Shown: positions 35,785 through 45,906 of the stretch, in pieces | Layout of the letters: every line of letters begins with the position of its first letter | How positions within the stretch are numbered: the stretch's first letter is position 1 | Assembly (NCBI RefSeq): GCF_000182565.1 | Contig: NW_015971541.1 | Coordinates: forward strand, 1,479,597 to 1,543,596 | Reading direction: 5' to 3' | DNA length: 64,000 bases | Source: Spizellomyces punctatus DAOM BR117 | Taxonomy: Eukaryota; Chytridiomycota; Chytridiomycetes; Spizellomycetales; Spizellomycetaceae | Position numbers and translations under genes: made by a program | Notes under the pieces: model-generated | Seen by the model: the letters and a program-made list of their open reading frames with translations, nothing else | Databases searched by the model: none | What the model was told of the DNA's origin: nothing

Positions 35785-36627
35785 GAAGCTACCAACGTCC
35801 GTAGAGTTGCATTCCTATTTTTAACTCGTTTGGTGATTACTTTAGGCTCTACTCCCAAAGAAGAGAATTAACCTGCAATGTCGTAACTGAGACTGTGGGG
35901 GGGGGGGGGAAGGGGAAAAGAGGACATGACTGCTGAAGATTATTTACAAAACCTCCATTGACAGGGCAATCAGTGGCATAGTTTATTCTTTGGAAGTGGG
36001 AGAGGTTGAGCTTGTCGTTTGCTCTCAGCATGTATATATTACCAATCAGCAAGAGGGCAAAGCCAAATAATTGCATGACGGCGGAGCGAGAGCGGCGATG
36101 CCAGCCATATAGCGTCCCTTGCATGTAAAGAAGAGGAAGTCGCGGTCGCTCCCGTAGCATGTTACTCGTGCGAGAATGACACCACACAGCTGCAATGCAA
36201 CAACCTCTGCACGCAGTCAACATATTTATACGCTAAGAAAATCAGCGATGGATTGGCAGAAGCTCTGTCAAGGAGACATGGTCCTTCAGGTGCATGATGT
36301 GGGACCTTTCGGGATAATGACACCACCTGAAAGTTTCCAACACACCCTCCAGACCTCCCTTCATGAATGATACCAAGTCGATCCCGTCGCGATGGTCAGT
36401 AGAATTGTGCTTGGTAGAGGCATCAAATGGCATATCTCAATTCATTCTAGTTGACAGCGATTTGTAAGCTAACCCTCCGATTGGGAGACAAACTTTTAAC
36501 CTTAAATTTGCTGGTTAATGCGGTTCGCTCCATTCTAATCTGAATCAAGCCGCATGTCAATCACGTGATGGTAGCTTCAGCTTCAATCAACCACTTCCAT
36601 GTAGGATTTGAGATCGTTCCATTCGGC
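35785..36627. other. intergenic region upstream of LysRS with poly-G tract
   Basis: About 840 bp. A 124-codon minus frame (35849-36223) has no family match and overlaps the homopolymer, so it is not called. A missing 5' exon of the Crinkler-type gene could lie here, since its frame at 35784 is preceded closely by a possible splice acceptor. Confidence 0.4.
35897..35909 (+). repeat. 13-nt poly-G tract
   Basis: Uninterrupted run of 13 G followed by AAGGGGAAAAGAGG, upstream of the Crinkler-type gene on its 5' side. Confidence 0.9.
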
Positions 36628-38557
36628 ATGCTTCGCCGACGAATCCTCCCACTGGCCGTGTTCCTAGCTCGGCGGACGCACACCAAACCTCGAGCGGGCG
36701 CTCCTACTCCTGAGGAATACAAGCAGTATAGACTTGACTCACTGCAGCAGCTCAATGTATCTCCATATCCTCGCTTTCGAGTCTCTCCTTCTCTCTTGTC
36801 TTGTGGTGAATTCAACGCCAAATTCCACGAGCAGTTTGAAAAAGGAGAATGGAAGCGAGAAGAACATTATGTCCTAACTGGAAGAGTCACCTCACGGCGC
36901 GATGCTTCTCGGAAACTCGTTTTTCTCGACATTCAACGTGGATCGGACCGCACGCAAATAATTGTGAAAAAGAACGAGTACGAGAGTGAGGATGGCTACA
37001 AGAGCATCGTTGCAAGTGTCAGAGAAGGTGATATTGTAGGTATGTGCTTTTGTGATTATTGCACTGTAACTATCGTCTCGGATATTGACATGAACATGCA
37101 GAGGCCGCTGGATATCCGGGCAGATCTCCAGCCGGCGAACTGTCTCTCGTCGCTCGATCGCTGACACTCCTTGCACCCTGTTTGCATCGAATACCTAAAG
37201 GACAAGGCCTATTGGATCCTGTGAGAATCTATGAAGAACCCTTGTGGGTTTATTTCTGCAATGTCTTCATTTGACCTTGTCTGACAGAATTGGATGGTTA
37301 GGAAACACGGTTTCGAGCCCGGTACCTGGACCTGATTGCCAACAATGAGACGATTCACATTTTTAGGAAGCGAGCTGAGGTGTGAATTGTCCTTCATTCT
37401 TATCGTCCGTGTCCGAGAGACTCAGGATCCAAATGTAGGCCGTACAATACATTCGCAACTATCTTGTTTCCAGAGGTTTTCTGGAAGTGGAGACCCCAAT
37501 ATTAGGCGCTCAAGCTGGAGGTGCCAACGCAAGGCCTTTTAAAACTACGAGCAATGCTCTAGGCTTGGACATGTTCTTGCGGGTTGCTCCAGAGCTGTAC
37601 CTGAAGGTTATTATCGTGGTTTGTTAATATCTGCCGCACGCCCTTGGCTGATACTTGCTGGTTCTGTACTTAGCAACTGGTAATTGGCGGAATTGACAAA
37701 GTCTTTGAAATGGGGAAGCAGTTTCGAAACGAAGGCATCGATACGACCCACAACCCTGAGTTTACAACCTGCGAATTTTACCAAGCGTATACAGATCTGG
37801 AGAGCGTTATGGATATGACGGAGGATCTTTTGCGAGGTTTGTGCTATCGGCGATGCAGGATGCAGTTGCATGGTATCTCATGCGTTCAATTTCATCAGGA
37901 CTCGTGTTTACACTGCAAGGGACGTATCAAATACCATATACTGTACATGGTCCTAATGGTGAAATGCAAACGATTGAAATTGATTTCGAAAAGCCTTTTA
38001 AGCGTGTGGACGTGCTGGAAGCACTCGAACGGTCGTTTGGCAAAGTCCCCGACCTAGAGGATCCCGCATCCACTGCCGCTCTGTTAACTATCTGCAAAAC
38101 CCACAATATCCGCGTATCACAGCCGCATACCGTCGCCCGCATCCTCGACAAAATGATCTCTACGTCAATTGAACCCAACTGCACACAACCCACATTTCTC
38201 CTCAACCACCCCGTCGCTCTCTCTCCCTTAGCCAAGCGCTCCTCACCAACGAGTCCCACCACCTCCCGCTTCGAGTTATTTATCGCTTCGAAGGAATTAG
38301 TGAACGCCTACGAGGAATTGAACGAACCATCGGAACAACGTCAAAGATTTATGGAGCAAGCTCGGGATCGGGAGGTGGGGGATTTAGAAGCTCAGGTGGC
38401 CGATGAAGGATTTTGCGAAGCACTTGAATATGGATTGCCTCCCACGACTGGATGGGGTTTGGGCGTCGATCGGCTTTGCATGCTTTTGGTGGGCGTGAGA
38501 CGGATTAGGGAGGTGATTGCGTTTCCAATTTTGGGCCATGGTGAAAAAAATGCATAA
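36628..38557 (+). CDS. lysyl-tRNA synthetase, class II, probably mitochondrial
   Basis: Start chosen at ATG 36628 because [20 protein letters not shown] is a good mitochondrial presequence; an in-frame ATG at 36565 is upstream. Then [20 protein letters not shown], the OB-fold anticodon-binding segment [20 protein letters not shown], exons [20 protein letters not shown] (motif 1 region), [20 protein letters not shown] with [20 protein letters not shown] (motif 2), and [20 protein letters not shown] with EVIAFPI (motif 3). Order and motifs are those of class IIb LysRS. Eight or so exons; the final exon is long. A separate cytosolic LysRS is expected elsewhere in the genome. Confidence 0.92.
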
Positions 38558-38622
38558 GCTCCATATATAACATCATCTAGTTGAGGCTATTTATAAGAGA
38601 TACAAGGGAAGCACAGTGTTGA

Positions 38623-39546
38623 TCATCCTTTCAAAACCCTGTCCAACTTTTTCGATACTCCTTTTAGTCTCCCTTGGACTCTGTTTACACTCTCGTCAAC
38701 CTCCTCCAGCAATCCATTTTGCAAATCTAGCTCTTGACCGATTGCAAGCCCAATTTGCTGCTGTCGCTTGATGATATCCGACAAGGAGCCCAGCGTTTCG
38801 TCTTGCTGTTGCATGATGAGGCGTTGGTTTTCGAGGAGACTCGGCGGGGATGCGTTTGTGTTGCCAAACTTCCGGGTTGAGGAGGACGGTTTCGCAGGGG
38901 CGGGGAGGAGTGTAGCCCGCTCTAAAACCCGGTCGTCACTTCGTTGCTGCCCATTACACATCTTTTCCAATGCTTCCCGTTCTCTCTTTAGCCCATCTAC
39001 CATATCCTCCCTTCGTACTCTTTCACCCCCTGTCACCCCTCGAACTTGTTCCAACGCTTTTATCCTCGCTCCCAAATTCGTCATTGACCGTTTGGCATTC
39101 AAGGCGTGCCCAGGAGCTTTATCCCTAACCTCCATTCTCAGACTTTGCAATTCATCTTTGACAAATCTATATTCTTCCATCCAGCTCTCGGCATCGGGTT
39201 CCGTGCGCGCCGCAGGGACCGAGAGAAAAGCTTTCCATGCATCTGTTTGCCGCCATTTCGGGTCTTCAGCGTACAGGATTCCTTTCAGGTAGGACTCAAG
39301 TCCTATCCGCCTCGATTCAATTTTGGAAGCGTCGGAGAGGGAGAAGAAGGTTTTGGGCGGAAGAGGGGTTGGTGGGGTCCCCAATGCGAGTAGAGTGGCA
39401 TGCAGGGCGGTGAAGTCCGAGTAGCGGTGCGAGACTCTCCATGAGCGGACTGGGCCGCGCAAGTGAATTTCGTACAGGGTGTATGGCGGCGTACTGGGGG
39501 ACTGGACGGTGGCCGGGATGGAGATGGAGGTGATTGGTTCTGGCAT
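38623..39546 (-). CDS. VAM7: VAM7-like PX-domain Qc-SNARE
   Basis: Intronless 307-residue frame starting at 39544-39546. Residues 5-115 form a PX domain (YTLYEIHLRGPVRSWRVSHR, YSDFTALHATLLALGTPPTP, LPPKTFFSLSDASKIESRRI), binding PI3P on the vacuole. The C-terminal 60 residues are a SNARE helix: QQQDETLGSLSDIIKRQQQI, GLAIGQELDLQNGLLEEVDE (the Q in GQELD is the zero-layer glutamine), ESVNRVQGRLKGVSKKLDRV. There is no transmembrane segment, which distinguishes VAM7 from other Qc SNAREs. Expected to act with Vam3, Vti1 and HOPS in vacuole fusion. Confidence 0.9.
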   Translation of the reverse strand: MPEPITSISIPATVQSPSTPPYTLYEIHLRGPVRSWRVSHRYSDFTALHATLLALGTPPTPLPPKTFFSLSDASKIESRRIGLESYLKGILYAEDPKWRQTDAWKAFLSVPAARTEPDAESWMEEYRFVKDELQSLRMEVRDKAPGHALNAKRSMTNLGARIKALEQVRGVTGGERVRREDMVDGLKREREALEKMCNGQQRSDDRVLERATLLPAPAKPSSSTRKFGNTNASPPSLLENQRLIMQQQDETLGSLSDIIKRQQQIGLAIGQELDLQNGLLEEVDESVNRVQGRLKGVSKKLDRVLKG

Positions 39547-39799
39547 CTTGTCTGCAGCTGGAGGAGCAAACGATGGCCAACAGTGGTGTAAGCAGTTCCT
39601 GGTGCCCGAGTCACGTGTGTAAACAAACCCTTGGATTCAGCTTTGGGCTTTTTATCAGGATATTCATCTTTTAAAATACGTACAAATAACCACACGCCGG
39701 AAGGAAATGCTACGACTTCAACCTACACTAGCCCTCTTTGTACTCTCCTTCCTACTGCTAGCAACGAAATCCAAATGTCATCATTCGTCAGGCGTAAAG

Positions 39800-40662
39800 C
39801 TAGTACCTTCTCTTCACCGGACTCCTACTCCGACTATCTCTCCGGAAACTCCCACGTCTACGATCATCATACCTATCATACCCTCTCCGATCATCATATC
39901 TCCTCCTGTCACCATACCTATCAACCCCTCTTCGTCCCCTACTCCAACTCCTGCTTCGACTCCTCCCATACCTCGCCTTCCTCTCAGGCCTGGGGTCCGC
40001 GTACACAACGCGCACTTCATTGCCGTCAATCCAGCCACCATTCATGGCCAAAAGAGCTTGCTCGGCGTCTTGGCGGGTGGCGAACTCAATATATGCGGTA
40101 CCACGGTTACAGGGCCTTCCATCGATAGTCTGGCGTCTGGCCTCGTGGGGGACGAGGATGTCAATGGTCTTACCAAAATGGGAGAATATTTCCTTTAGGT
40201 GATCCTGGGTTGTGTTTTGGCTTAGATTCGTCACCTGGACTCTGGGACGTTTCAAAGACAGTCAGCGCTTATACTTACGAGCAGATGCTCGAGATCTTAC
40301 CTCTTGTTGTTAGGATCAGCCGCAGACCTCACTTTAACATCCGATCCTCGTCTACGATCTTCCCTTCTCCTTGGACTTCTGCTCCTGGAGTAAGACCGCG
40401 ACCTGGAGGTCGACCGCGAAGTGGACCTTGATCTAGACGACGAAGACCGACTATAAGATGATAAGGAACCGGAGCGAGACCGCGAAGATCCGGTAGAAGA
40501 GCGGGACCGAGAAGAACGGGAGGATCGAGAGGATCGTGAACGGGAGCGGGAAGGGCTGCGAGAGCGAGAGCGGGAACGTGGGGATTCGGCCATTGCACGT
40601 TGGATTGATTGCACAAGTCGCTCGTCGTCCTTTGCCATAAAATGGACCCCTGTTGTTGCCAT
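39800..40662 (-). CDS. RNPS1-like SR-related splicing factor (RS domain + RRM)
   Basis: Start at 40660-40662: MATTGVHFMAKDDERLVQSI, then a long Arg/Ser-repeat domain (about residues 28-105). A 60-nt intron (donor GTAAGA, acceptor CCCAG) joins ADPNNKR to VQVTNLSQNTTQDHLKEIFS, the RNP2-type start of a single RRM; RGTAYIEFATRQDAEQALLA is RNP1, and NGGWIDGNEVRVVYADP closes the domain. A second RS/RY-rich tail ends SPVKRRY at 39800. RS-RRM-RS order and the VTNLSxNxxxxHLxEIF block match RNPS1, a member of the exon-junction-associated ASAP/PSAP complexes. Divergent from the DUF1295 gene by 93 bp. Confidence 0.85.
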
Positions 40663-40755
40663 GGCAGCATATCTGACTCAGCGAGCGGAACTGGACGACA
40701 AGTTGCAACTTTGCTTCGAAACGTCATCGCATCCGTCCATCTCGCTTCACGGGAA

Positions 40756-41916
40756 ATGCCATCTCCACAACCATACACGCTCCCCGCCGACTTTGCATCG
40801 TCTCCAAAGTCGTCACCAGCAGATTTGACACCACAGGTTTCGAGATCCGTGCACCTCACACCAGCCAAGACTCTCTTCGTTGCACTTCGAACTGCGGATC
40901 CGATCTTGCAGTATCTCATTTTTGCAAAAGGTGTGATGGGGATGGGTTTTAGAATTTGGAAGGGGATCTGATTTATCTGGTTTTAGGATGGGGAAACGCA
41001 CTGTTTAGGGTATTGGGCCTGACCGCCGCGACGCCCGTGATTGGGATACTGTCACCCAGACAGAAGCTTTTGGTTGGATTCGCAGCCGTCGGGGCTGTTC
41101 GGCAGGTTTGTTCAGTCTTGGAAACGGCCGACTTAACCATATCCTCAACGATCCTCTGATTGATCGACCATATAGATATATTGGTGCCTCCATATAAGCG
41201 AAAATGGTGAGAGGGCGCTTATTCTATTTCTGTCGGCATTTTATGCAATTCTGACCTTAAAGATAGCCTTGACACCCGCTGAATCGCTCCATGTCTCCCT
41301 GTTCAACCTCCTAACCGATACGCTCAATACGCTCGTCTCCCTCTCCGTCCCCGCCTGGCACCTTACACTTCGCCAATACACCGGTACCCTCCTGTTTTGC
41401 ATTGGATCAGTTGTGGAGACTCTTTCGGAGTTGCAGAGGAAGTGGTTCAAGGAACGGAAGGAAAACAAAAATAAGGTCGTTACGGAGGGGTTGTGGAAAG
41501 GAGCAAGGCACATTAATTATGGGGTGCGTTGCTGGTTTCAACGACGTCCGCGCATGAGTGCGATCATATTGATATTTGTTGGTGCAGGGATATGTTCTAT
41601 GGCGAGGTGGATATGCATTATCTACTGGTAACCTCTACGCTCTATGGAATCCTATCATGCATATCTGGGACTTTACAGCAAGGGGTAAGCTGTATACGAC
41701 GGCTGTCTTCCTCCTCCCGAACTTCGCGCTTAATCCTGGATACTTTTATAGGTATACCGGTTCTGGATCATTACATGAGCCACAAGTACAAGGAGCAGGT
41801 GCTTGCGTCATTAAGTACTTGGTGATACGTGACTGATTGCTGATAGCTGTCTTGTTTTACAGTGGGGAGAGTACAAGCGGCAAACTCCCTACAAGTTATT
41901 TCCGTATATCTGGTGA
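40756..41916 (+). CDS. DUF1295 / steroid 5-alpha-reductase-like membrane protein
   Basis: Polytopic membrane protein. ATG 40756 gives MPSPQPYTLPADFASSPKSS, then LFVALRTADPILQYLIFAKG, exon LGWGNALFRVLGLTAATPVI, exon LTPAESLHVSLFNLLTDTLN and HLTLRQYTGTLLFCIGSVVE with TLSELQRKWFKERKENKNKV, then VTEGLWKGARHINYG and YTLWRGGYALSTGNLYALWN. The last exons give IPVLDHYMSHKYKEQ spliced to WGEYKRQTPYKLFPYIW and TGA at 41914-41916. The G(L)WxxxRHxNYxG and EYKRxTPYxLxPxIW blocks place it in the DUF1295 branch of the C-terminal NADPH-binding reductase fold. Substrate unknown. An ATG upstream at 40661 is not in the same frame. Confidence 0.82.
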
Positions 41917-42036
41917 AATGCTCGATGATGCCCCTCCCGTATCACAAATTACGGACCGTAGATGGAGAATGCACAAAGGAATCTCATTCGCTGCAATACG
42001 TCCTGTTTATACAATTGGTCGATGCAATTACAATGG

Positions 42037-43866
42037 CTACTCCAAGAACGGTGTATAGAAAGGGGCAATGAAAGATTTCCCCCTTCCGTTCACTTCTGCC
42101 TCCACCCGCTCCAGGTTTTGCATGTCCACCGTCGTCTCCTTGTGCCCCAACTCCCTCTTGGCCAAAAGTTTCTTGACAACTGTTCTGACCCACGCATCTC
42201 CCGTCCATCCCTCCTTCTTCATCCTATTCCACAGCTCTAAGGCCCGGTTAGGCATACAATCCGCGAACCGCGTGATAAGCATTCCGCACATTTCTTCATC
42301 CAATTTGACACCCATTTGGTCCATTCTCCAGACGTGCCGGAGGGCATGAGCGTTCTTTCCACAGCGGATGTAGGACAGCAATACGAAACGATGCAGAGAC
42401 GGATCTTTCGGATCTGGGACCATGGTGCGATCTTGTAGAAGGATGTCTAGGAGACTGTGCGCAGTGGTGACACGATGGGTCCGAACGTTAAGGTAAAAAA
42501 AGGACAAAAGGATGCGTTTATCAGGCTTGACGCCAGAGCCTTGCATGAGCCGCAGAATCCTTTCTGCTCCCTCTAAGTAGTTATGCTTTGCAAATACTTG
42601 GATCGTGGCTGCAAAGAGACCAGAATCGCAGTCTTGCTTCAGGGCGGCCCCGAGGATCCGGGTCGCTAGGGTCAATGTACTGAGCTTGCGAATGTTGTGC
42701 TTGTAATTTCTGCCTTTTTTGTCAACATCTACACAACGTCGTAGTGATAGGCCATGCAACATGCTGCAGTATATGGCGCGGTTGGGAATAATGCCTTCGC
42801 GAATCATGCGCGCAAAGTTCCTGTATGCCGAGTTGACGTCGCGGAGCTCCACATAAGAGTCAATGATATGCCGGTAGGTATGGATGGTGTGTCGGCACCG
42901 GGAGAGGAGATTTCTTGTGACCCATTTAACAGCGAAAGGGTGCCGTGTCTTTGTATAGTGCTTCAGCAATGAGAGGTAGAAGCCAGCATCCGAAAATGGA
43001 ACTGTGTCGCCATTTTCCATTGACCCTCTTCCAGCAGCCAGCTGAGACATCCGCTGAATCTCCCATAACATGTAAGGGACGTCGTCCAGTTTTCCCCAAC
43101 GATCATAAGCTTTCAGTACAATAGTCCAGTGTTTCAAGGATGGTTTGATTCGGCAGAACCCCATGTCTGCGATTATGGTATAAAGGCGGTCCAGGCAGGT
43201 TTGGCGGGATGTCACTGCTAATACAGTGTAATTCAAAATGACGGTAAAAAGTTGGCTGGGGCAATGAGTGAGAAGGGTCGGATCGTGCGCAAGACAGCTG
43301 TACAGCATCCATGGATCCTCGTGTTTAGTGACTTCTCCTGGGTGATGCATGGGAAAAGTAGAATCAGGAAAAGTTACTTGTTCTTGTTTCCGCTGTTGTG
43401 CTCGCTCCCTGAGCAGTACGTCGGTGTGGTACTCAATCGAAGCGAATAACTCCACACTCTGCGCGGTAGCCGTTTCTCCTAGATTCTGTTCAACAGCAGG
43501 CCCGTAAAATCTTCCAAAAATCCATGGCCCCAACGCTGTCATATTAACTTCAGCTTCCGCAACAGCCGAAGTGTACTGATTGTATGGGGTTATAACCAAT
43601 TCTTGTCGTGGGCTCTGGTGTTTTACAAGGCGACGACAGCTGGATTGGGTCCACGGTTGTTGGCGGACAGAGGCGTGCGAACTGGTGACGAAGGGCCGGT
43701 GTCCCCTGGGGCGGAGTTTGGACGCTATACATACGGTTGATGCTATCGGCGATGAACGGGGGGGCATAGAGCGTTGGATCGCTGCAAATGCAAACTGACT
43801 GGGGTTTAGAACGCTTGTTGACATGGCAACACCCTCTGGGCTTCGCTGGTTTTCCCCCGTCGTCAT
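42037..43866 (-). CDS. mitochondrial pentatricopeptide-repeat protein
   Basis: Single 609-residue exon, start at 43864-43866; a second in-frame Met (MSTSVLNPSQFAFAAIQRSM, near 43824) begins a better mitochondrial presequence and may be the true start. Helical-hairpin repeats of about 35 residues run through the middle and end: KPSLKHWTIVLKAYDRWGKL, RDVNSAYRNFARMIREGIIP (followed by NRAIYCSMLHGLSL), NYLEGAERILRLMQGSGVKP, THRVTTAHSLLDILLQDRTM and GKNAHALRHVWRMDQMGVKL. These fit PPR motifs with the usual proline at repeat ends. Likely binds mitochondrial RNA (processing, stability or translation); the target cannot be told from sequence. Head-to-head with TOE1, 52 bp apart. Confidence 0.85.
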   Translation of the reverse strand: MTTGENQRSPEGVAMSTSVLNPSQFAFAAIQRSMPPRSSPIASTVCIASKLRPRGHRPFVTSSHASVRQQPWTQSSCRRLVKHQSPRQELVITPYNQYTSAVAEAEVNMTALGPWIFGRFYGPAVEQNLGETATAQSVELFASIEYHTDVLLRERAQQRKQEQVTFPDSTFPMHHPGEVTKHEDPWMLYSCLAHDPTLLTHCPSQLFTVILNYTVLAVTSRQTCLDRLYTIIADMGFCRIKPSLKHWTIVLKAYDRWGKLDDVPYMLWEIQRMSQLAAGRGSMENGDTVPFSDAGFYLSLLKHYTKTRHPFAVKWVTRNLLSRCRHTIHTYRHIIDSYVELRDVNSAYRNFARMIREGIIPNRAIYCSMLHGLSLRRCVDVDKKGRNYKHNIRKLSTLTLATRILGAALKQDCDSGLFAATIQVFAKHNYLEGAERILRLMQGSGVKPDKRILLSFFYLNVRTHRVTTAHSLLDILLQDRTMVPDPKDPSLHRFVLLSYIRCGKNAHALRHVWRMDQMGVKLDEEMCGMLITRFADCMPNRALELWNRMKKEGWTGDAWVRTVVKKLLAKRELGHKETTVDMQNLERVEAEVNGRGKSFIAPFYTPFLE

Positions 43867-43918
43867 TTATTATCTACAGGTCGACCTCCATAACTAAAAA
43901 CAGACCGCCGCAAGCACC
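43867..43918. promoter_or_regulatory. 52-bp shared upstream region of PPR and TOE1 genes
   Basis: Only 52 bp separate the two divergent start codons, so both transcripts must begin inside this space or have 5' ends overlapping the partner gene. No TATA box is visible apart from TATTAT at the PPR edge. Either a bidirectional promoter or overlapping antisense 5' ends. Confidence 0.55.
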
Positions 43919-45639
43919 ATGCCCAGACCGATTCCTCCCAAACCATCAGTGACCGTTCCGCCGTTCAATGATATCACTCGACACAACTTGTCAACCTTAC
44001 AGCTTGCCATTCGCCATATTCTCGACCGTGCTCACCATATTGCGTTGGATACGGAGTTCACAGGACTGGGGAATAACAGGAAGACAAAGGATTCGTATGT
44101 GTTTTCGGCGATCTCCTTGCTGCACTGAAGTTCATTCTCACGATCGTCATATCTTGTTTCGGTGTTGTGAGCAGAAATATTGAACTGCGCTACAGAGCCC
44201 TTGCAGACGTTGCACGCACACATGCCATTGTGTCCTTTGGCATCTCTGTCTTCGAGGCAAAACCCTCGGCGAATTCCGCTGGCACCAAAGAGCATGGATA
44301 CATCGTCCATAACTTCAATTTCCTCATGCTTCGATCAACCGAGTTTACCGTCAACTCTGAGAGTATGACCTTCTTGGTGGACAATGGTTTTGACTTTAAC
44401 AGATTGTACAGAGATGGTATTTTCTATAAGCCGGGTGGGGATGAGGTGAGACGATGGGACATATATCACGCAATGATCATATTTCTCTGATCATGGACTG
44501 CAGGCCGTAGATGTACCTCCCGAAGACACAAACCAGATCATGCGTTCGATTTTCGCCCATATCCTGTCGTTGAAGGTTCCTATAGTTGTTCACAACGGAC
44601 TTCTGGACCTGCTGTTCATCTACTACTCGTTTCACGCCGATCTTCCCAATGAGCTGGGGACATTCGTTGCCGACATGTTGGAAATGTTTCCGGCGGGCAT
44701 ATATGATACAAAATATGTGGCAGACTATGTGACGCGGGAGAAGGCGAGTTTTCTGGCATACCTGTTTCGAAAGTAGTAAGTTATCATTGCATACTCATAT
44801 CGTGATGCAAGAGCTGGTCGTAACTATTTCGTGGATCCCTAGCGAGCGAGTACAACTTGCCCGCAGCATATCCAAGGAAACAGACTTCATTACATGCGAG
44901 ATCAAGGACCGTATGCCTACCATCACACGGAAGTGGACCCCACCCCCTGCACCCACAAAGGGAAAAAGGGCGTTTCCGGACACTGGAAAACCTTTCTGCG
45001 AACAATATGCTGTATGTTTCAGTTGCGTCTCTGGTAATTAAGACGGCACATCTGACGTGTTGAATATAGGCTCATGGGATCTGCAACAGTGGGCGATATT
45101 GCACAAAGTCCCATGATCTGGATATCATTCTAGATGACGAGCTGGGAGCGCCCTCCGACGGAAATTCCTCAAAGCGACGGCGAAAGAGGCAAAAAAAGGA
45201 TGACGGCCCGGAATTGTCTGAAGCTGATAATCTGGGCAAGGTCGAGGATGGGGTTGATGATGAGGCTGTGGCTAAAGGGAACGTGGATGGATTGAACTTA
45301 GAGAACAGTTCTGTGGAAGGTCCCGTATCAAACCCAGCGATATCCACATTACAGACGCCCATGCCAACCGAGCTGCATCCGCCACCCCCTTCAGACGGAA
45401 CACTATTTGAGAAGTACCATTCGGCTTGCTTTGACGCGTACATGACCGGCTTCATTTTCGCACACCAATTATTGGAGCATGGCGGAGGGGAGCAAGGGAC
45501 CGCCGAGTTGCGAAATAAGATTTATCTGATGAGCAAGTCTATGCCTTTGTTGATACAAAAGAGCAAATTTTCAAAGACGAGTGAGGGACATCGAGCTAAA
45601 ATGAAGAAACTCGCAAAGGCGCACGCGAATGGGGGGTAG
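43919..45639 (+). CDS. TOE1: TOE1-like 3'-exonuclease (CAF1/DEDD family with CCCH finger)
   Basis: Deadenylase of Cajal bodies that trims snRNA 3' ends. Exon 1 MPRPIPPKPSVTVPPFNDIT then the catalytic ALDTEFTGLG (DxE) ; exon 2 NIELRYRALADVARTHAIVS, FGISVFEAKPSANSAGTKEH and GYIVHNFNFLMLRSTEFTVN; exon 3 ILSLKVPIVVHNGLLDLLFI (third acidic motif) with GIYDTKYVADYV (fourth). After an intron ending near 45070 comes a CCCH zinc finger: FCEQYAAHGICNSGRYCTKS then H, spacing C-x8-C-x5-C-x3-H, followed by HDLDIILDDE, the block seen after the TOE1 finger. A Lys/Arg nuclear-localisation cluster (SSKRRRKRQKK) follows. The C-terminal helix YHSACFDAYMTGFIFAHQLL completes the CAF1 fold. Stop at 45637-45639. 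Confidence 0.92.
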
Positions 45640-45906
45640 GTATAAGATCTGAGGCCGGAGTTTTGTAAATAGATGTATATTGCATTAGAATACCCATGAT
45701 TTGATTACGGAAAAGCTCCGCGAATCGATAGTTCCCATGTTTATGAGGAATCCATATTTTCATGTTGGTTTGTATAGATCGCGTATCAGGTGATTGTGAG
45801 GAGAATCACCAGAAAACGCCTGAAAGCCATGGACGCAGCAACATTGAATATGCGCTCATAGTCGTTGGTTGTGCATGCGCACTTATCTGCAGTGGGACTC
45901 GTCCTA

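Noticed and set aside
35849-36223. 124-codon minus-strand frame with a hydrophobic segment as the missing N-terminus of the Crinkler-type protein.
   Set aside because: It runs through the poly-G tract as a proline string, its hydrophobic stretch is mid-protein, and no splice joins it in phase.
39631-40198. Ser/Thr/His/Tyr-rich plus-strand frames that look like secreted low-complexity proteins.
   Set aside because: They are the reverse complement of the RS domain and RRM of RNPS1.
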